Source of the DNA: Nitzschia sp. pyKryTriq1
Lineage: Eukaryota; Bacillariophyta; Bacillariophyceae; Bacillariales; Bacillariaceae
Direction: 5' to 3'
NCBI GenBank assembly: GCA_956465555.1
Contig: OY101122.1
Location: forward strand, 1,685,001 to 1,749,000
DNA length: 64,000 bases
Position numbers and translations under genes: made by a program. The notes under the pieces are model-generated. The model was not told where the DNA came from. It did not search any database and was given only the letters and a program-made list of their open reading frames with translations. How positions within the stretch are numbered: position 1 is the stretch's first letter; each line of letters starts with the position of its first letter. Shown piece after piece: positions 37,444 through 48,023 of the stretch.

Positions 37444-38968
37444 CTAATGACTCTCAGGTATTGTCCAGGTGGAGAAATTTGCTGCTGTTAGCGATCGCAA
37501 GTGTCGGGTGGTTTCTTTCAGTCCAGCGGTCTTTTGATACTCAATTTCTTGTAGTATCTCCTTAATCCGTTTCACTAGGAAATCTCCCCAGACCTCCAAC
37601 CCCTTGATGGTCGGATGGATTCCATCTTGCAATAATTTTTCATCAATTTGTCGTCGTCCTTTGCTTTGAGTTTCTTCCAAAAAGAGCGACCCCGATTGCA
37701 TGAAGAATAGTCTCGGTGAATGCTCGCAGAATCTACGAATTTGTGTATTGATTGCTTGGGCATACTTCCAGTTCTTTTTGAGAAATTGACTTTTGGATTT
37801 AGGATTGTCCTTGCGTGGCAAAATCCCGTGTATAATAAAGTAGGATTCCGGTTTTGTATCATGGATCATTTTGATGACATTTAGAATACTAGCCACAACG
37901 AAACGATCGGTGCATTTTTCTTGAAACAAATCGTTACTTCCGACGGATAAGAACCATAGCTTGGGATTGAGACTGGTGATCAACCCATTTTGGATATGCC
38001 ATAACAAGTTGGGACCCTTTTGTATCGAGCAATTGGAAGAAGAAAGGTTGCCATGAGTACATGGTAGACAGAAAGAGAGCTCCATACAATACTGACCCAT
38101 TCCTCTCCTGCACTTACTGTATCGACCGATGATCCCAGTGCCAATGCAGCCAGCGCATTATCCCCGCCCCCGGCTTTGGTGAAAAGTTTTTCAAAAGGCT
38201 CTCGCATCCCCGAAAGAATTGTAGTCCCCATATCTTTGGTTCCATTCCACTGCTCTATAACCTCATCTCCCAGAAACACGATATCTAGATCTTTGGGTGC
38301 CTTCTTGGCATCGTTTAGCAATCGAGCGTGTTGTTTTTTCCATTCTTTATCCGGATTCGCCAGTGGCAAGGCAGGATCGGGACAAGTACATCGTTCGTGT
38401 TGACCATGTCGTCTCTCGCTCTGTACGTGTCGATTGAAAAACGAAAGAACGAATGAATGAATGTGCGAACAAACAAACAAACAAACAAACGAAAATCCAA
38501 CAACCCAACAAACAAATGAGAAATACATGGCAACGATGGATACCACCCCAAAAGTACAAGCACAGTCACAACAAAATACTAGCACTGGCACTCCATCACA
38601 CTCACATAGCATCTCCGCGATTGATCTTTCTCCACTTCCGGTTTCAACAAATGATGAAATTCTTGCCAGTGCAATGCCTTGGCTTCCCGTCCCATGACAA
38701 AAAAGGTCACCATAGCGGACACGGCGGTCAAGGAGAGATATCTCATCAACCGACTGCACGACCAGGCATCTCGCAATTTTTTGATGGCGGCGGCGGTTGT
38801 GGTCGTAGCTTCTTCTCCTCCTCCTCGTTTGCCACGAAGGGCGGGTTCCAGTGTGGGTCGACCTGTATTATCAATGAGAGATACGCGTTCTTCCGCAGCT
38901 TCCTGCATCTTCTTGACTCGTTTCTTGGCCCCCAAGGAGGGCGCTCCCATAATTTCAAAGGGTTTCAT
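37444..38968 (-). CDS. SGNH-family hydrolase with a GDE instead of GDS catalytic block
   Basis: Three exons: 38968-38606, 38420-38118 and 38016-37444, all in phase 0, with introns of 185 and 101 bp (GTGAGT and GTAAGT donors). Predicted 412 aa. Exon 1 gives a cytosolic tail and one transmembrane helix (LSLTAVSAMVTFFVMG). The luminal domain resembles the PAF-acetylhydrolase alpha-like SGNH group: block I DIVFLGDEVIEQWNGT, then LALGSSVDTGPNLLWHIQNG after splicing, block III SVGSNDL and block V DGIHP. The nucleophilic serine of block I is replaced by Glu, while Asn, Asp and His positions are kept. Either it is a pseudo-enzyme or another residue serves. The intron between exons 2 and 3 uses a weak acceptor (ATACAAAAG), chosen because it restores the conserved junction. 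Confidence 0.76.
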
Positions 38969-39723
38969 GATGATCGATCGCGAACAATGAATCTTCTATC
39001 CGCAGTGTCCGGTTTGTGACTGTTGATATCTCCTCTCTAGAGTCGTCAGTCTGTGAGTCTTTCTTTCGCTAGAAGCGACGAACTCTGAGAAGGTCAACAA
39101 GCAAAGTCTGGGATGAGTGGTTTATTTGGTACTACCTGTATGGGTCTCAAGTATGCTATGGTGTCTCTTTGATGATCTTTTGATTGATTGATCGGTGCGG
39201 CTTCTCTTATTCTCTTCATCTCCATTGCGCTTTGCGCTCTTGCGGTCTTTGTGCCTTTTTTGGGAGGACTCAAATGACCCTTTGGTCCTTTGGAAATGCC
39301 GGACAACTACGAACGAATTGTCCGTCTTCTACAGTAGTAGCGATGGCCCGATCCTGCTCGCTCTGCGCGAGCATTGGTAGTAAACGGGCAAAAACGACCA
39401 ATGCAAAACAAAACCAAAACCTCCCTCTCTCTTGCTTCTCGATCTCTTCTCAACGCAACACCCCGGCGACGATGATGCCGGTATGATATTGATGAGTTTG
39501 GAGTGCCCAACTGACACATACATCATATTATATTGATGATTCAGTTAGTTTCCATCCTGCACGAAGCGATCACTAAGACTTGCACACAACCAGTTGTTGT
39601 GGGGATTGATAGTCAGTACAAGTACTCATACTAGCTTGAGTCCAGTAAAATACTCGTGCAGTTTCTTGTGGCGCGGCATCCATTTATTTACTACAGTATA
39701 TTCTCTAGCGACTGCTTTTCACT
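38969..39723. other. Divergent intergenic region upstream of the DOCK-like gene
   Basis: No supported ORF. Both neighbouring genes start at its borders, so it probably holds both promoters. Confidence 0.5.
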
Positions 39724-42700
39724 ATGTTGTCTCGAAACAAGCGACGGCAAAAGGATCGAGGGAATGACAGTGTGAACAACGATCAGCAGCAGCGACATCT
39801 GAGCAGCTCGGATAATGATGTCGACTATCCAAATCCCTCTTTGATTTACTCGGCACCCACTGTGGAAACGTTAGGAGATGACTCTGCCTCGATTCGTCCC
39901 TACGCGACTCCCCGGCCCAATAACCCTCGTCATCCTTCCACTGCTACTAGCAACAGAGGAGCCCACACTGCCTTGTCCTCGTCCTCGTCGTCGGTGTTGT
40001 CAGCGTCTGTTGTTGCAGGAACCAGCAAACAAAATAATATGGAGGCCCTTTCTTCGTCCATGTGGAAGAAAAACAATCAGGCAGCATCATCATCATCGGT
40101 CACTACTCGCTCTCACCGACAGCAGCAGCAATCGAAAGGAAAGCAACAAGCAGGGCACTCGAAATCTTCCAATGTAAGACACCACCACCAACACCACCAA
40201 ATTGCCGACAAGGAATTTCAAAAACCCGAAGATGCCATGAGCGTGGCCATACGTACCATTCCCGTTGCCGAAAGATCTGCCTTTGAGATGCAACCAGCGC
40301 CCTCCCTGTCGGAACTCTTGGGTACTACGAACAGCAGCAGCAACAGCAGTAGTTTCAGTAGCAGCAAGCGCCCTAAACGGACCAGCCCCAGTCCTCAGCA
40401 TTTACTGTTGATTCACAAACTGCAAAGCATTGCACATGTACGAGAATTGGCCTTTTCCCCTTCGGTGGGAAGCAGTAGTGATGTCTTGTACCCAGGAGAC
40501 TCGTCACCTCTGTTGGTGGAGGAACGACAACGTCGACGAAAGAACCGGCGTTCCACCTCGACGCTGGGAGGTACCAACAACAACAACAACAACAGCGGCA
40601 GTACTACTATTCATACCAGCAGCAGCAACATTGCTGCTGTGGGGTCGCTTTCGGACGACGGGCGTTACAGAAGCATTGATCCCGTCCAAGCAACACTGAA
40701 CGATTTACCGTCGACGCCACCCTTGCTTTCGAATAAAAGGTATCGGCTGCCTATGCGTGCCGATGTCGGATTTCCGAATGCGTCTCCGGAAGAAATACAG
40801 AACAAGCAAAAGGAAATCAACCACGAAACCGAGTGGGAAGAAGCGAGTCCTCGATTAATAGTATTGGTCACCTCGGATGACTTGGGGACCGCAGCCATCG
40901 ATCCAATTACTACTGCGACTAATGATGGAGGATTGCTATCTATTCCATTTGCTGGACCCGAGCTAGTGGCAGCGAAGTGGCAAAACCAAGAACATTTTTC
41001 CAAAAACAAACCACAACAGCAACGACAACGTTCCCAGCAGCAACAAAGCAATAGCAGTGTCACCAACAAGAACGAAAATCAGGAATCGTATCAAGCAGGT
41101 ACGACGGCGAATCGGTATTCCATGTTGGCACCGCCCTTGGGTGCAACCTTTAGTAGCACTGTGGGATGGCGACCTCGACCCTTTCATGATCGACCACCTG
41201 GTTTGCGGTATACCTTGGTCTCGCCTCTGACGGTCGAATTCGCTATCGGAAACATTGAACCACTCGTATGCTCCCTCAGTCTTTACAAATTGGGTGGTGA
41301 CTCCTCCTCGGCAACAACAACAACCGTGATGGGCAAGACCACTGAAGAATTTTATTTCCCTGCAGGAAATTGGGAAGGGAGGTTACAGATCGATGCCTTG
41401 CAAGGAGATGCCGCCTTGACCGAACAGTGGTTGAATCGAAAGCACAAGGCCCTCTTTGCGCTTGATCCACTGGTAGTACCGACGCAAGATTTGTACATAG
41501 TGCTCCAAATCTACAAAGTGACTCATTTGGAATTGGCAACCGCGTATGTCACGGGAACTTCGGAAAGTTACCCCGAAGACGAACAGCAAGAGCAGCAGCA
41601 GCCTCATTCATCCGACCGAAAGAGTTGGCGAAAACGTCTCAAGAAGCAATTTCAAAAAGACAAGGCGACACCTGAAGCTCAAATACATCGAACCTCGTAT
41701 CGGGCCAGCAATGTATTCGAGGCCTTTGGAACGCAGTTTTTGTCACCCCTGTGCTTTGGTGTCACACCTCTTCATCACTCGACAAGTAGCCCAGACGACC
41801 ATGCCTGGCCCGCGGGACAAATTCACAATGATATGGCGCTATTCGCGTATCCATCCCACCCGGAATCGCAGGAGGACTTTGTGCAGCGACTGTGCAGGAT
41901 GGTGGCGCCTTCGCGGACCAACAGCAGCGCTGTCAGCAATGCTGGAAGTAGCAGTGTTGCGTCTTTCTCATTGGGGCAAAGTCCTACAGCAACACCAAAC
42001 ACTGCCTCGACCACTAGCACTACAGACGAGCTCACTAGTTTCAACCGACGAAAAGGCATAAGTCGATTCATTTCGCCAAAAAAGGCATCAAAGAGGGACC
42101 TTGACGACAGTGATGTGACGAATAGCTCAAAGAAGGTCGAGAATACACCAATGATCCGGGCTAGGGTGTCCTTGTTTGTATCTGACTTGCAAGCAGACTT
42201 CTTGGAGTCCATGCTACAGAGTCCACCCGAATTGGCGGATAAGGGGACGGTGGTGTTACCGGCTTCCTCAAGTAGTGAAGACTCTCCTGCTTTGCCGAAA
42301 TTGTTGGTGGATGTATCCGGATCATGCGCCATTATGATGGATCCAACCAAGGAACTTGGCGTGAACGACTCCAACAAGCGTTCAAATCTGGTGAGACTGC
42401 CTCCTACGCCCAAAGGCTACCTGGATGCTTCCGATTTCCGTGAAGTCTGGTTTTTGCCACCTATGCCACCCAAACAGTACAGTGTTGACCCCCCTCCTTC
42501 GTACCGATCACTCGTCAATCTATTATACCTGTATCCGCGGTTGCTCCGACAATCCGGGGCAACAGAGACCAAATCGTCGCCCTTTCGAAAGAGCTCCAAA
42601 CAACCACCGAGTCGCTATACCATACGCGTTCGCCTGGTCGAAAGCTTCACAGAAAGCAAACCGGAGTCGGGAGCGGTGGAAGCTCACACGGCTGTCATGA

Positions 42701-45700
42701 AGAATTTTCACAACCCGGCTCCTTGGGCAGGTCCATCCATGTTAAAGTCGGTCTATACGAAAATTCCCGGTGATGCTCAACCAGAGGATTTGAACGTGGG
42801 GATTCCACTGCAAGACGAATTCAAGCTCCGACTACCAACGGTGTTGGACGGCAACCAATTTTTGCAATTCACTTTGTGCACAGTTGAGTTTTCTGATGAC
42901 TTGGACGATTCCAGCAGTGCAGAGCACATTAGTAGCGACGATCCATCAGGGATTTCCGTGCGGCACCTTGCCGAAGCTTCAATACCTCTGAGTTCCTATG
43001 CGACGCGCGATCCAGCGTCAGGCACCAAGGTGACGACTATCATCCCAAACGGATGTCATCGATTGAAATTAGGCGACTTTCAACTTCAAGTTGAAACTCG
43101 TCTCTTGAGCTCGATTCATGTATCCGATCCATCTTTGGCAACTGCACTGCGAGAGTTCCCACTAGCACTGGCTGACGATGCAGAAATCCACGAGCTGGCT
43201 CTGGCCACCAAAAGCAAGTCTGCACCCGAGAAGATTATGTTTTCTTCCCTCTTCGCGTCAGCGGATCCGACCGCCCTCTTGAGTCATTTTCAACCTCTCT
43301 TGTTTATGCATCTGACAAACCTCGTCCAAGACAGCCAAGGAGAAAAGCCAACTAGTGAGAGATTCCTGACGGACTGCATGGATAGTCTGCTGGAAATTTG
43401 CTCCCGTATCAGGGAGTCGGTACTGGAATCAGGTGCCGTAGGACAGCAGAGGCTCCAAGCATTTATCAAGGCGACCATCGATGTGTACGACGAAACCTAC
43501 TTCAGCCCCTCCCGAATGCATGGGGGAATAGAAGACGAGGACGCTGCATCCGAAGCTGTACCCGTAGAAGTTGCGGACTCTGTCGACTTATCTGCTTCGG
43601 ACGGGGATGAAGATGATGAGTTTGATGGTGGCGCGATCCGGAAGCGCAGAAAGGATTCCATTCGAACCGAGATTGATACGCGGATTTCTAGGACTTTTTC
43701 GGCAATGGAATCTCCTCAGGCCGGTTTTCTCCGGACAGCCTACGGAGCGACGAAGACGGATCGGATGCGGCTAGAAGCAGAGCTAGACGCAGATACTGGA
43801 CGATACACTCATCTTGTTGACGATGATGAAACAGTTGTCACATTTGCTACAGGATACAGTGGCGAAGCTAGAATGGTAGAAGCCAGAGAGGCGTTTGAAA
43901 GATCAAAAGCTCCGAAAGCGCAAGATCAACACACGGTCAATAGCCTGGAAGATCGTAGCATTGGATTGGCGCCCAGCCGGGACTTTTCCTATAAATCCTT
44001 GTCGGAGACTGAATTGGCAAAACGAGTCCGATCAGCTGCCAAAGTAATGCTCGCACCGTGTGTACCGCCCAACTTTTTCAATTCGAGCCCACGCAACAGT
44101 AGTTGGCAGGAAGAAAAGACACCGACTGATGCTGGTGACTTAACAGTGATACATGAAGATGGCTCCGAAAATTCTCAGCTACAGGATCGAATAATCGCTA
44201 CTCCCGGCTCAGATGTGGACGAAGGCGAGGCAAATTTCAGCCACGGTGCGAAAGATCCGCTCTCCGAAATGTTTCTCACTTCAGATGTCGGGTTTCGTTC
44301 TCCATGGCATTGTCCTATATTGCGCCTTTCAGTTGGATTCGACCCGTCAGATCCCGCTGGCTTCCTCCCCCCCATAAAGGCGGCATTTGTCTACGAATCC
44401 ATTTTGCTACTTTGGGTACGGCATACTGAGAGTCTCGACACCAAGAAAGGCTTTTCGAATGGTGTTCCTTTCAATTTGGCAGTTTCCCCTCTAGAAATTC
44501 TACCTCCCAGCGAGCCGATCTACAAGTTTTATGGAAACATGGATCTATTGCTTCCGCTTTGTCTTAAGTCTATCGCCCTTAGATTCGGACAAGCGATCAA
44601 GAACTCAAACTCTCCGACTGCTAGAGTGGTAGTCGACAAGGAACAAATGGGCATTTTTGAATCCTTGTTTGAAACGCTCCCGTTGCTACTAATGAAAGAC
44701 GCCATGATGCATTCAAAGTCGAGCGACAAAGACAGGGTTCTGCAGCACGTTCTTTCGAAATCTGAGCCCATTTTGGATTTTTTGATTGGTCTGTATGCCA
44801 TTCTTCATCCTGCCCATGTGTCAGTGCTGACGAAGAAATTTTTTCAAAATCTTCGATATGCAGAGACGGCAGGTGTGGAAATGCAGGGCGGTGATTCAAA
44901 ATTTGAATGGACCGAAGAAAATCTATACCGGGTCAGGTGTTCTAGACAACTTCGACTGCGCGCCGTCGAGAAACTCGCTGTTTTGCCCAACTTCGTTGCA
45001 TTGAACTATCCCATGCGGTTTCCAAATCGCAGGCTACGCGTACGTGTAAACAAGGCGTCGTGGACTAGTCAATACGCGGCTGCTGTCAAGGATGAGCCTC
45101 TTAGATCAGAAGATCTGCTGAATGACGGCGATGGCCTGCTACCTCCGAGTGGTTGGCTTGCGGAGATTCTGACACGTGAGAGCCTGTCGATCACTGCCCT
45201 ATCCTGCGAAGCAGTCGTTGCCGAGGCCATGGCTCACATCGAAGAAAAAGAATCGAAATCTTCTTCGTCGCCGAGATCAGCGCTCAAGAAGAGACCGACA
45301 GCGACATTGACACGGGACGATCTGCTCATGTTTCAATCCATCGCAATCCATGGCATTACCTGTGTACACGAGCTACTCCTTCGTCGTCACGCAATGGATA
45401 AACGCTACCAAAAGGAAAGCACTCGCGGCAGAATTGCTGCTTTGTTTGCCATTCCAATCTTTGAAAAATCACTTGCAAGCGTGCGGTGGTTAGCTAGGAT
45501 GGAGTCGACGCATAGAGTTAGGTCCCTTTGGCTGCTCTGTTTCACCTATGTGCTGCAAGAAGCGCCCGAAAACCTGTTGCGTGAAGCAATCAGCTCATAC
45601 AGCAACTCACGAGACTCACAAATTCATCGCTTCGTTCGCCTATTGCGCCTCAGCAGTTCCACATTTCAAAGTTTCATTGACCAGCAGAGATACTGCATGT

Positions 45701-47742
45701 TTCCATTAGAGATCGATGCCGGTATCAGTCCTTGGTTACTGCAAGAGTCTTTCAACACCATTTGCGCCACGACGATTATTGTAGTGGAAGAATGCGCAAA
45801 CTCCACGTCAACATCACCTACAGATCAAAAGAGACTGATTCAAGGCATTTTAGATCTTCTTCTGCATATTTTGACGACTCCTCAGTCGCCAGTTACGCAT
45901 CTGCGAGCTGTCGGAGGGGCTATCCAAGCACTGGAGCGCTTTGGCGCCGCCATGTTCTTGGAAAGCACTGGTGGCAGCCTCCAGCATTGGATCAGGGTTG
46001 TCACTGGTCTGATGAACAGCATCTCTCTCAGTGTACGATCGATCGCGGTTGATTTTGTTGTTTCCATGCTTGGAAGTTCCTTCGACTTGTACGGGAGCAT
46101 CGATGAGCTGGCTATCATATTTGCCACGGTATTACCCGAGGTGGCAGCACGAGAGATTGGTTTATGCAGCGTCTCCGGGTACATTCATAGTCTAGAGGAC
46201 GCTGAAAGAGCCATTTGGCCACTGAGGCGATCCTTCGCTGATCTCGAGGACGCCAATCCCTTGGACGATGACCGCGTGGACCCTCAGTTGTCGCCTGTCT
46301 TGTCTGTATTTTGTAGGGCGTGTCAAGCAGTTCTTGATGGAGTACTAATAGAGCTCCGTCTGCAAGGAAACACTTGCGATATCGTGGGAACAAAGATCAA
46401 GCCAAATCCGATGGAAATGTATACACTCGATGCTGACGAAGAGTCGCTTTTCGAAGCAGCAAACTTCTTTCTGCCCGAGAACGCACCTCTACAGCGCATC
46501 CGTTGGCTGATGACACTGAAATCGCTTCATCGGGCCAAAGGGCAGTGGGTGGAATCTGCAGAAAGCCTCATCATGTGCGCTAGGGCTATTGCTGATTCGA
46601 TGTTGCATTTGAACAATGTCTGGCGACCCAGTCGATTTCCTCTTTGGTCTGATTCGAGACGATCCTTGTGGCTTTCAACTGTAGGCGAGGACTTAGGTAT
46701 TCCCGAGAGAGGGAACGAACAAGTCATGAGTTTTGCGGACAAGTTCCTGGAACCGGAGCTTTTCGACGCAGCGACCACGAGCACAACCGAGTGTGGAAAA
46801 TTGAAGCAACCGACGGTATCAGGGATGTGCCCTTTGTTAACCGCCGTCGCCAAAGAGGCAGTCGCCATGTACGACCAAGAAGGGGGGATGGATGGGCTCG
46901 CATACTTGCGCCTTGAGTCCCTCCTCATGATTTTGATGGACGTTCTAGAGGCACACGGAGTCAACGAAGGCGGTGCTGGTCGCTACAGGACACGAGGTGT
47001 TTCGGGTCGCCGTCGGCAGGTGGAAGAGGAAGCATCTCTTAGAAAGGTCATCGCAGGTATCAGCGGTGACATGACGAAGTTGGCGGAGCGTATGCTACTT
47101 TTGGTGGAAGTTGCGTCACCTGTGCTTAGTCCCACCAGTCCAAGGAGCGAAAACAGACAACACTATTTTGTTCGCATTGCCTTATCCGGCAAAAAGCCAA
47201 CTAGATTTATGGAGAGTACAACGCTGCCTACATTTTTGGATTGGGACAAACCCTGCATTTGTCGTGCCCCGAAGGCATTTGTTGACAAAGCCTTGGCCAG
47301 TGTGGGGCGGAAGTCGGACCGACTCGAGGAAGTAATGTGTTCCCTGTTTGGGAAACCCATTCGCAACGCACTCTTGCGTGACGGTATTCCGTCAAACTCG
47401 ATTGTACTCCGTCTTGGACGTCAGGCGCTGAAGGCAGTCGACACGGTGAATGCCATCATAGTTGATATCGGCTTTGCCCAGATGAGCTTTTCAGAACATC
47501 GAAACGGTGCTGATCAGGCTACAACGATGAACAGTCCTCAACACAAACGTGATGCTCTTTTGGGGTCGTCTAATTACGACGGGAGGAACTTGCTCTCCAA
47601 GCATTTTATCTATCGTAAGCCACCCAATGCCTCTGAAGTCATAAGTTCGACCTTTGTGGAAATGACAGTTGCAACTCCATTCCCGTGCCCCCTATCACGA
47701 CAACGTAGCTTACTCACAAGTGAGGTTGCTTCGGCCAAGTAG
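39724..47742 (+). CDS. DOCK-family-like giant protein (putative Rho-GTPase exchange factor)
   Basis: A single uninterrupted frame of 2,672 aa. The first ~550 residues are low-complexity (Ser, Gln, Asn, His). A segment at about 585-620 (DLYIVLQIYKVTHLE) and another near 820 (ARVSLFVSDLQADF) resemble the regions before the DOCK C2 domain. Residues about 960-1130 fit a C2/DHR-1 domain: RYTIRVRLVES, AVMKNFHNPAPWAG, DEFKLRLPTVLDGNQFLQFT. A long helical region follows. Near the C-terminus, RIRWLMTLKSLHRAKGQWVESAESL (about 2254) and HYFVRIALSGKK (about 2479) match DHR-2 features, but the last DHR-2 lobe is divergent or short. DOCK proteins activate Rac/Cdc42-type GTPases at membranes. The exchange activity is inference; the coding frame itself is certain. 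Confidence 0.72.
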   Translation: MLSRNKRRQKDRGNDSVNNDQQQRHLSSSDNDVDYPNPSLIYSAPTVETLGDDSASIRPYATPRPNNPRHPSTATSNRGAHTALSSSSSSVLSASVVAGTSKQNNMEALSSSMWKKNNQAASSSSVTTRSHRQQQQSKGKQQAGHSKSSNVRHHHQHHQIADKEFQKPEDAMSVAIRTIPVAERSAFEMQPAPSLSELLGTTNSSSNSSSFSSSKRPKRTSPSPQHLLLIHKLQSIAHVRELAFSPSVGSSSDVLYPGDSSPLLVEERQRRRKNRRSTSTLGGTNNNNNNSGSTTIHTSSSNIAAVGSLSDDGRYRSIDPVQATLNDLPSTPPLLSNKRYRLPMRADVGFPNASPEEIQNKQKEINHETEWEEASPRLIVLVTSDDLGTAAIDPITTATNDGGLLSIPFAGPELVAAKWQNQEHFSKNKPQQQRQRSQQQQSNSSVTNKNENQESYQAGTTANRYSMLAPPLGATFSSTVGWRPRPFHDRPPGLRYTLVSPLTVEFAIGNIEPLVCSLSLYKLGGDSSSATTTTVMGKTTEEFYFPAGNWEGRLQIDALQGDAALTEQWLNRKHKALFALDPLVVPTQDLYIVLQIYKVTHLELATAYVTGTSESYPEDEQQEQQQPHSSDRKSWRKRLKKQFQKDKATPEAQIHRTSYRASNVFEAFGTQFLSPLCFGVTPLHHSTSSPDDHAWPAGQIHNDMALFAYPSHPESQEDFVQRLCRMVAPSRTNSSAVSNAGSSSVASFSLGQSPTATPNTASTTSTTDELTSFNRRKGISRFISPKKASKRDLDDSDVTNSSKKVENTPMIRARVSLFVSDLQADFLESMLQSPPELADKGTVVLPASSSSEDSPALPKLLVDVSGSCAIMMDPTKELGVNDSNKRSNLVRLPPTPKGYLDASDFREVWFLPPMPPKQYSVDPPPSYRSLVNLLYLYPRLLRQSGATETKSSPFRKSSKQPPSRYTIRVRLVESFTESKPESGAVEAHTAVMKNFHNPAPWAGPSMLKSVYTKIPGDAQPEDLNVGIPLQDEFKLRLPTVLDGNQFLQFTLCTVEFSDDLDDSSSAEHISSDDPSGISVRHLAEASIPLSSYATRDPASGTKVTTIIPNGCHRLKLGDFQLQVETRLLSSIHVSDPSLATALREFPLALADDAEIHELALATKSKSAPEKIMFSSLFASADPTALLSHFQPLLFMHLTNLVQDSQGEKPTSERFLTDCMDSLLEICSRIRESVLESGAVGQQRLQAFIKATIDVYDETYFSPSRMHGGIEDEDAASEAVPVEVADSVDLSASDGDEDDEFDGGAIRKRRKDSIRTEIDTRISRTFSAMESPQAGFLRTAYGATKTDRMRLEAELDADTGRYTHLVDDDETVVTFATGYSGEARMVEAREAFERSKAPKAQDQHTVNSLEDRSIGLAPSRDFSYKSLSETELAKRVRSAAKVMLAPCVPPNFFNSSPRNSSWQEEKTPTDAGDLTVIHEDGSENSQLQDRIIATPGSDVDEGEANFSHGAKDPLSEMFLTSDVGFRSPWHCPILRLSVGFDPSDPAGFLPPIKAAFVYESILLLWVRHTESLDTKKGFSNGVPFNLAVSPLEILPPSEPIYKFYGNMDLLLPLCLKSIALRFGQAIKNSNSPTARVVVDKEQMGIFESLFETLPLLLMKDAMMHSKSSDKDRVLQHVLSKSEPILDFLIGLYAILHPAHVSVLTKKFFQNLRYAETAGVEMQGGDSKFEWTEENLYRVRCSRQLRLRAVEKLAVLPNFVALNYPMRFPNRRLRVRVNKASWTSQYAAAVKDEPLRSEDLLNDGDGLLPPSGWLAEILTRESLSITALSCEAVVAEAMAHIEEKESKSSSSPRSALKKRPTATLTRDDLLMFQSIAIHGITCVHELLLRRHAMDKRYQKESTRGRIAALFAIPIFEKSLASVRWLARMESTHRVRSLWLLCFTYVLQEAPENLLREAISSYSNSRDSQIHRFVRLLRLSSSTFQSFIDQQRYCMFPLEIDAGISPWLLQESFNTICATTIIVVEECANSTSTSPTDQKRLIQGILDLLLHILTTPQSPVTHLRAVGGAIQALERFGAAMFLESTGGSLQHWIRVVTGLMNSISLSVRSIAVDFVVSMLGSSFDLYGSIDELAIIFATVLPEVAAREIGLCSVSGYIHSLEDAERAIWPLRRSFADLEDANPLDDDRVDPQLSPVLSVFCRACQAVLDGVLIELRLQGNTCDIVGTKIKPNPMEMYTLDADEESLFEAANFFLPENAPLQRIRWLMTLKSLHRAKGQWVESAESLIMCARAIADSMLHLNNVWRPSRFPLWSDSRRSLWLSTVGEDLGIPERGNEQVMSFADKFLEPELFDAATTSTTECGKLKQPTVSGMCPLLTAVAKEAVAMYDQEGGMDGLAYLRLESLLMILMDVLEAHGVNEGGAGRYRTRGVSGRRRQVEEEASLRKVIAGISGDMTKLAERMLLLVEVASPVLSPTSPRSENRQHYFVRIALSGKKPTRFMESTTLPTFLDWDKPCICRAPKAFVDKALASVGRKSDRLEEVMCSLFGKPIRNALLRDGIPSNSIVLRLGRQALKAVDTVNAIIVDIGFAQMSFSEHRNGADQATTMNSPQHKRDALLGSSNYDGRNLLSKHFIYRKPPNASEVISSTFVEMTVATPFPCPLSRQRSLLTSEVASAK

Positions 47743-48023
47743 TTGTATCGTAATTTGTTCATTCCTAAAATAATGATTTGTTGATGAAGTCTACTTGCGA
47801 TCAATCATGTCCGTTGCTGTGCCTATTCTTCGTCCCGTGCATCATCGACGTATCCTTTCTGAAGCCTTCTCTTCGTTCTATCGGAATTGTTCTCCTCATC
47901 AGTGATATCTGAACCAACGAGAGAGAAACTGATCAGCGAAGACCGTACAGCCATCTACGGAGGGAGGAAATAGCAATATGTGAGCTGTTGCAGTGTGGTG
48001 AAGTTGATCGGTTTACCTTCGTT

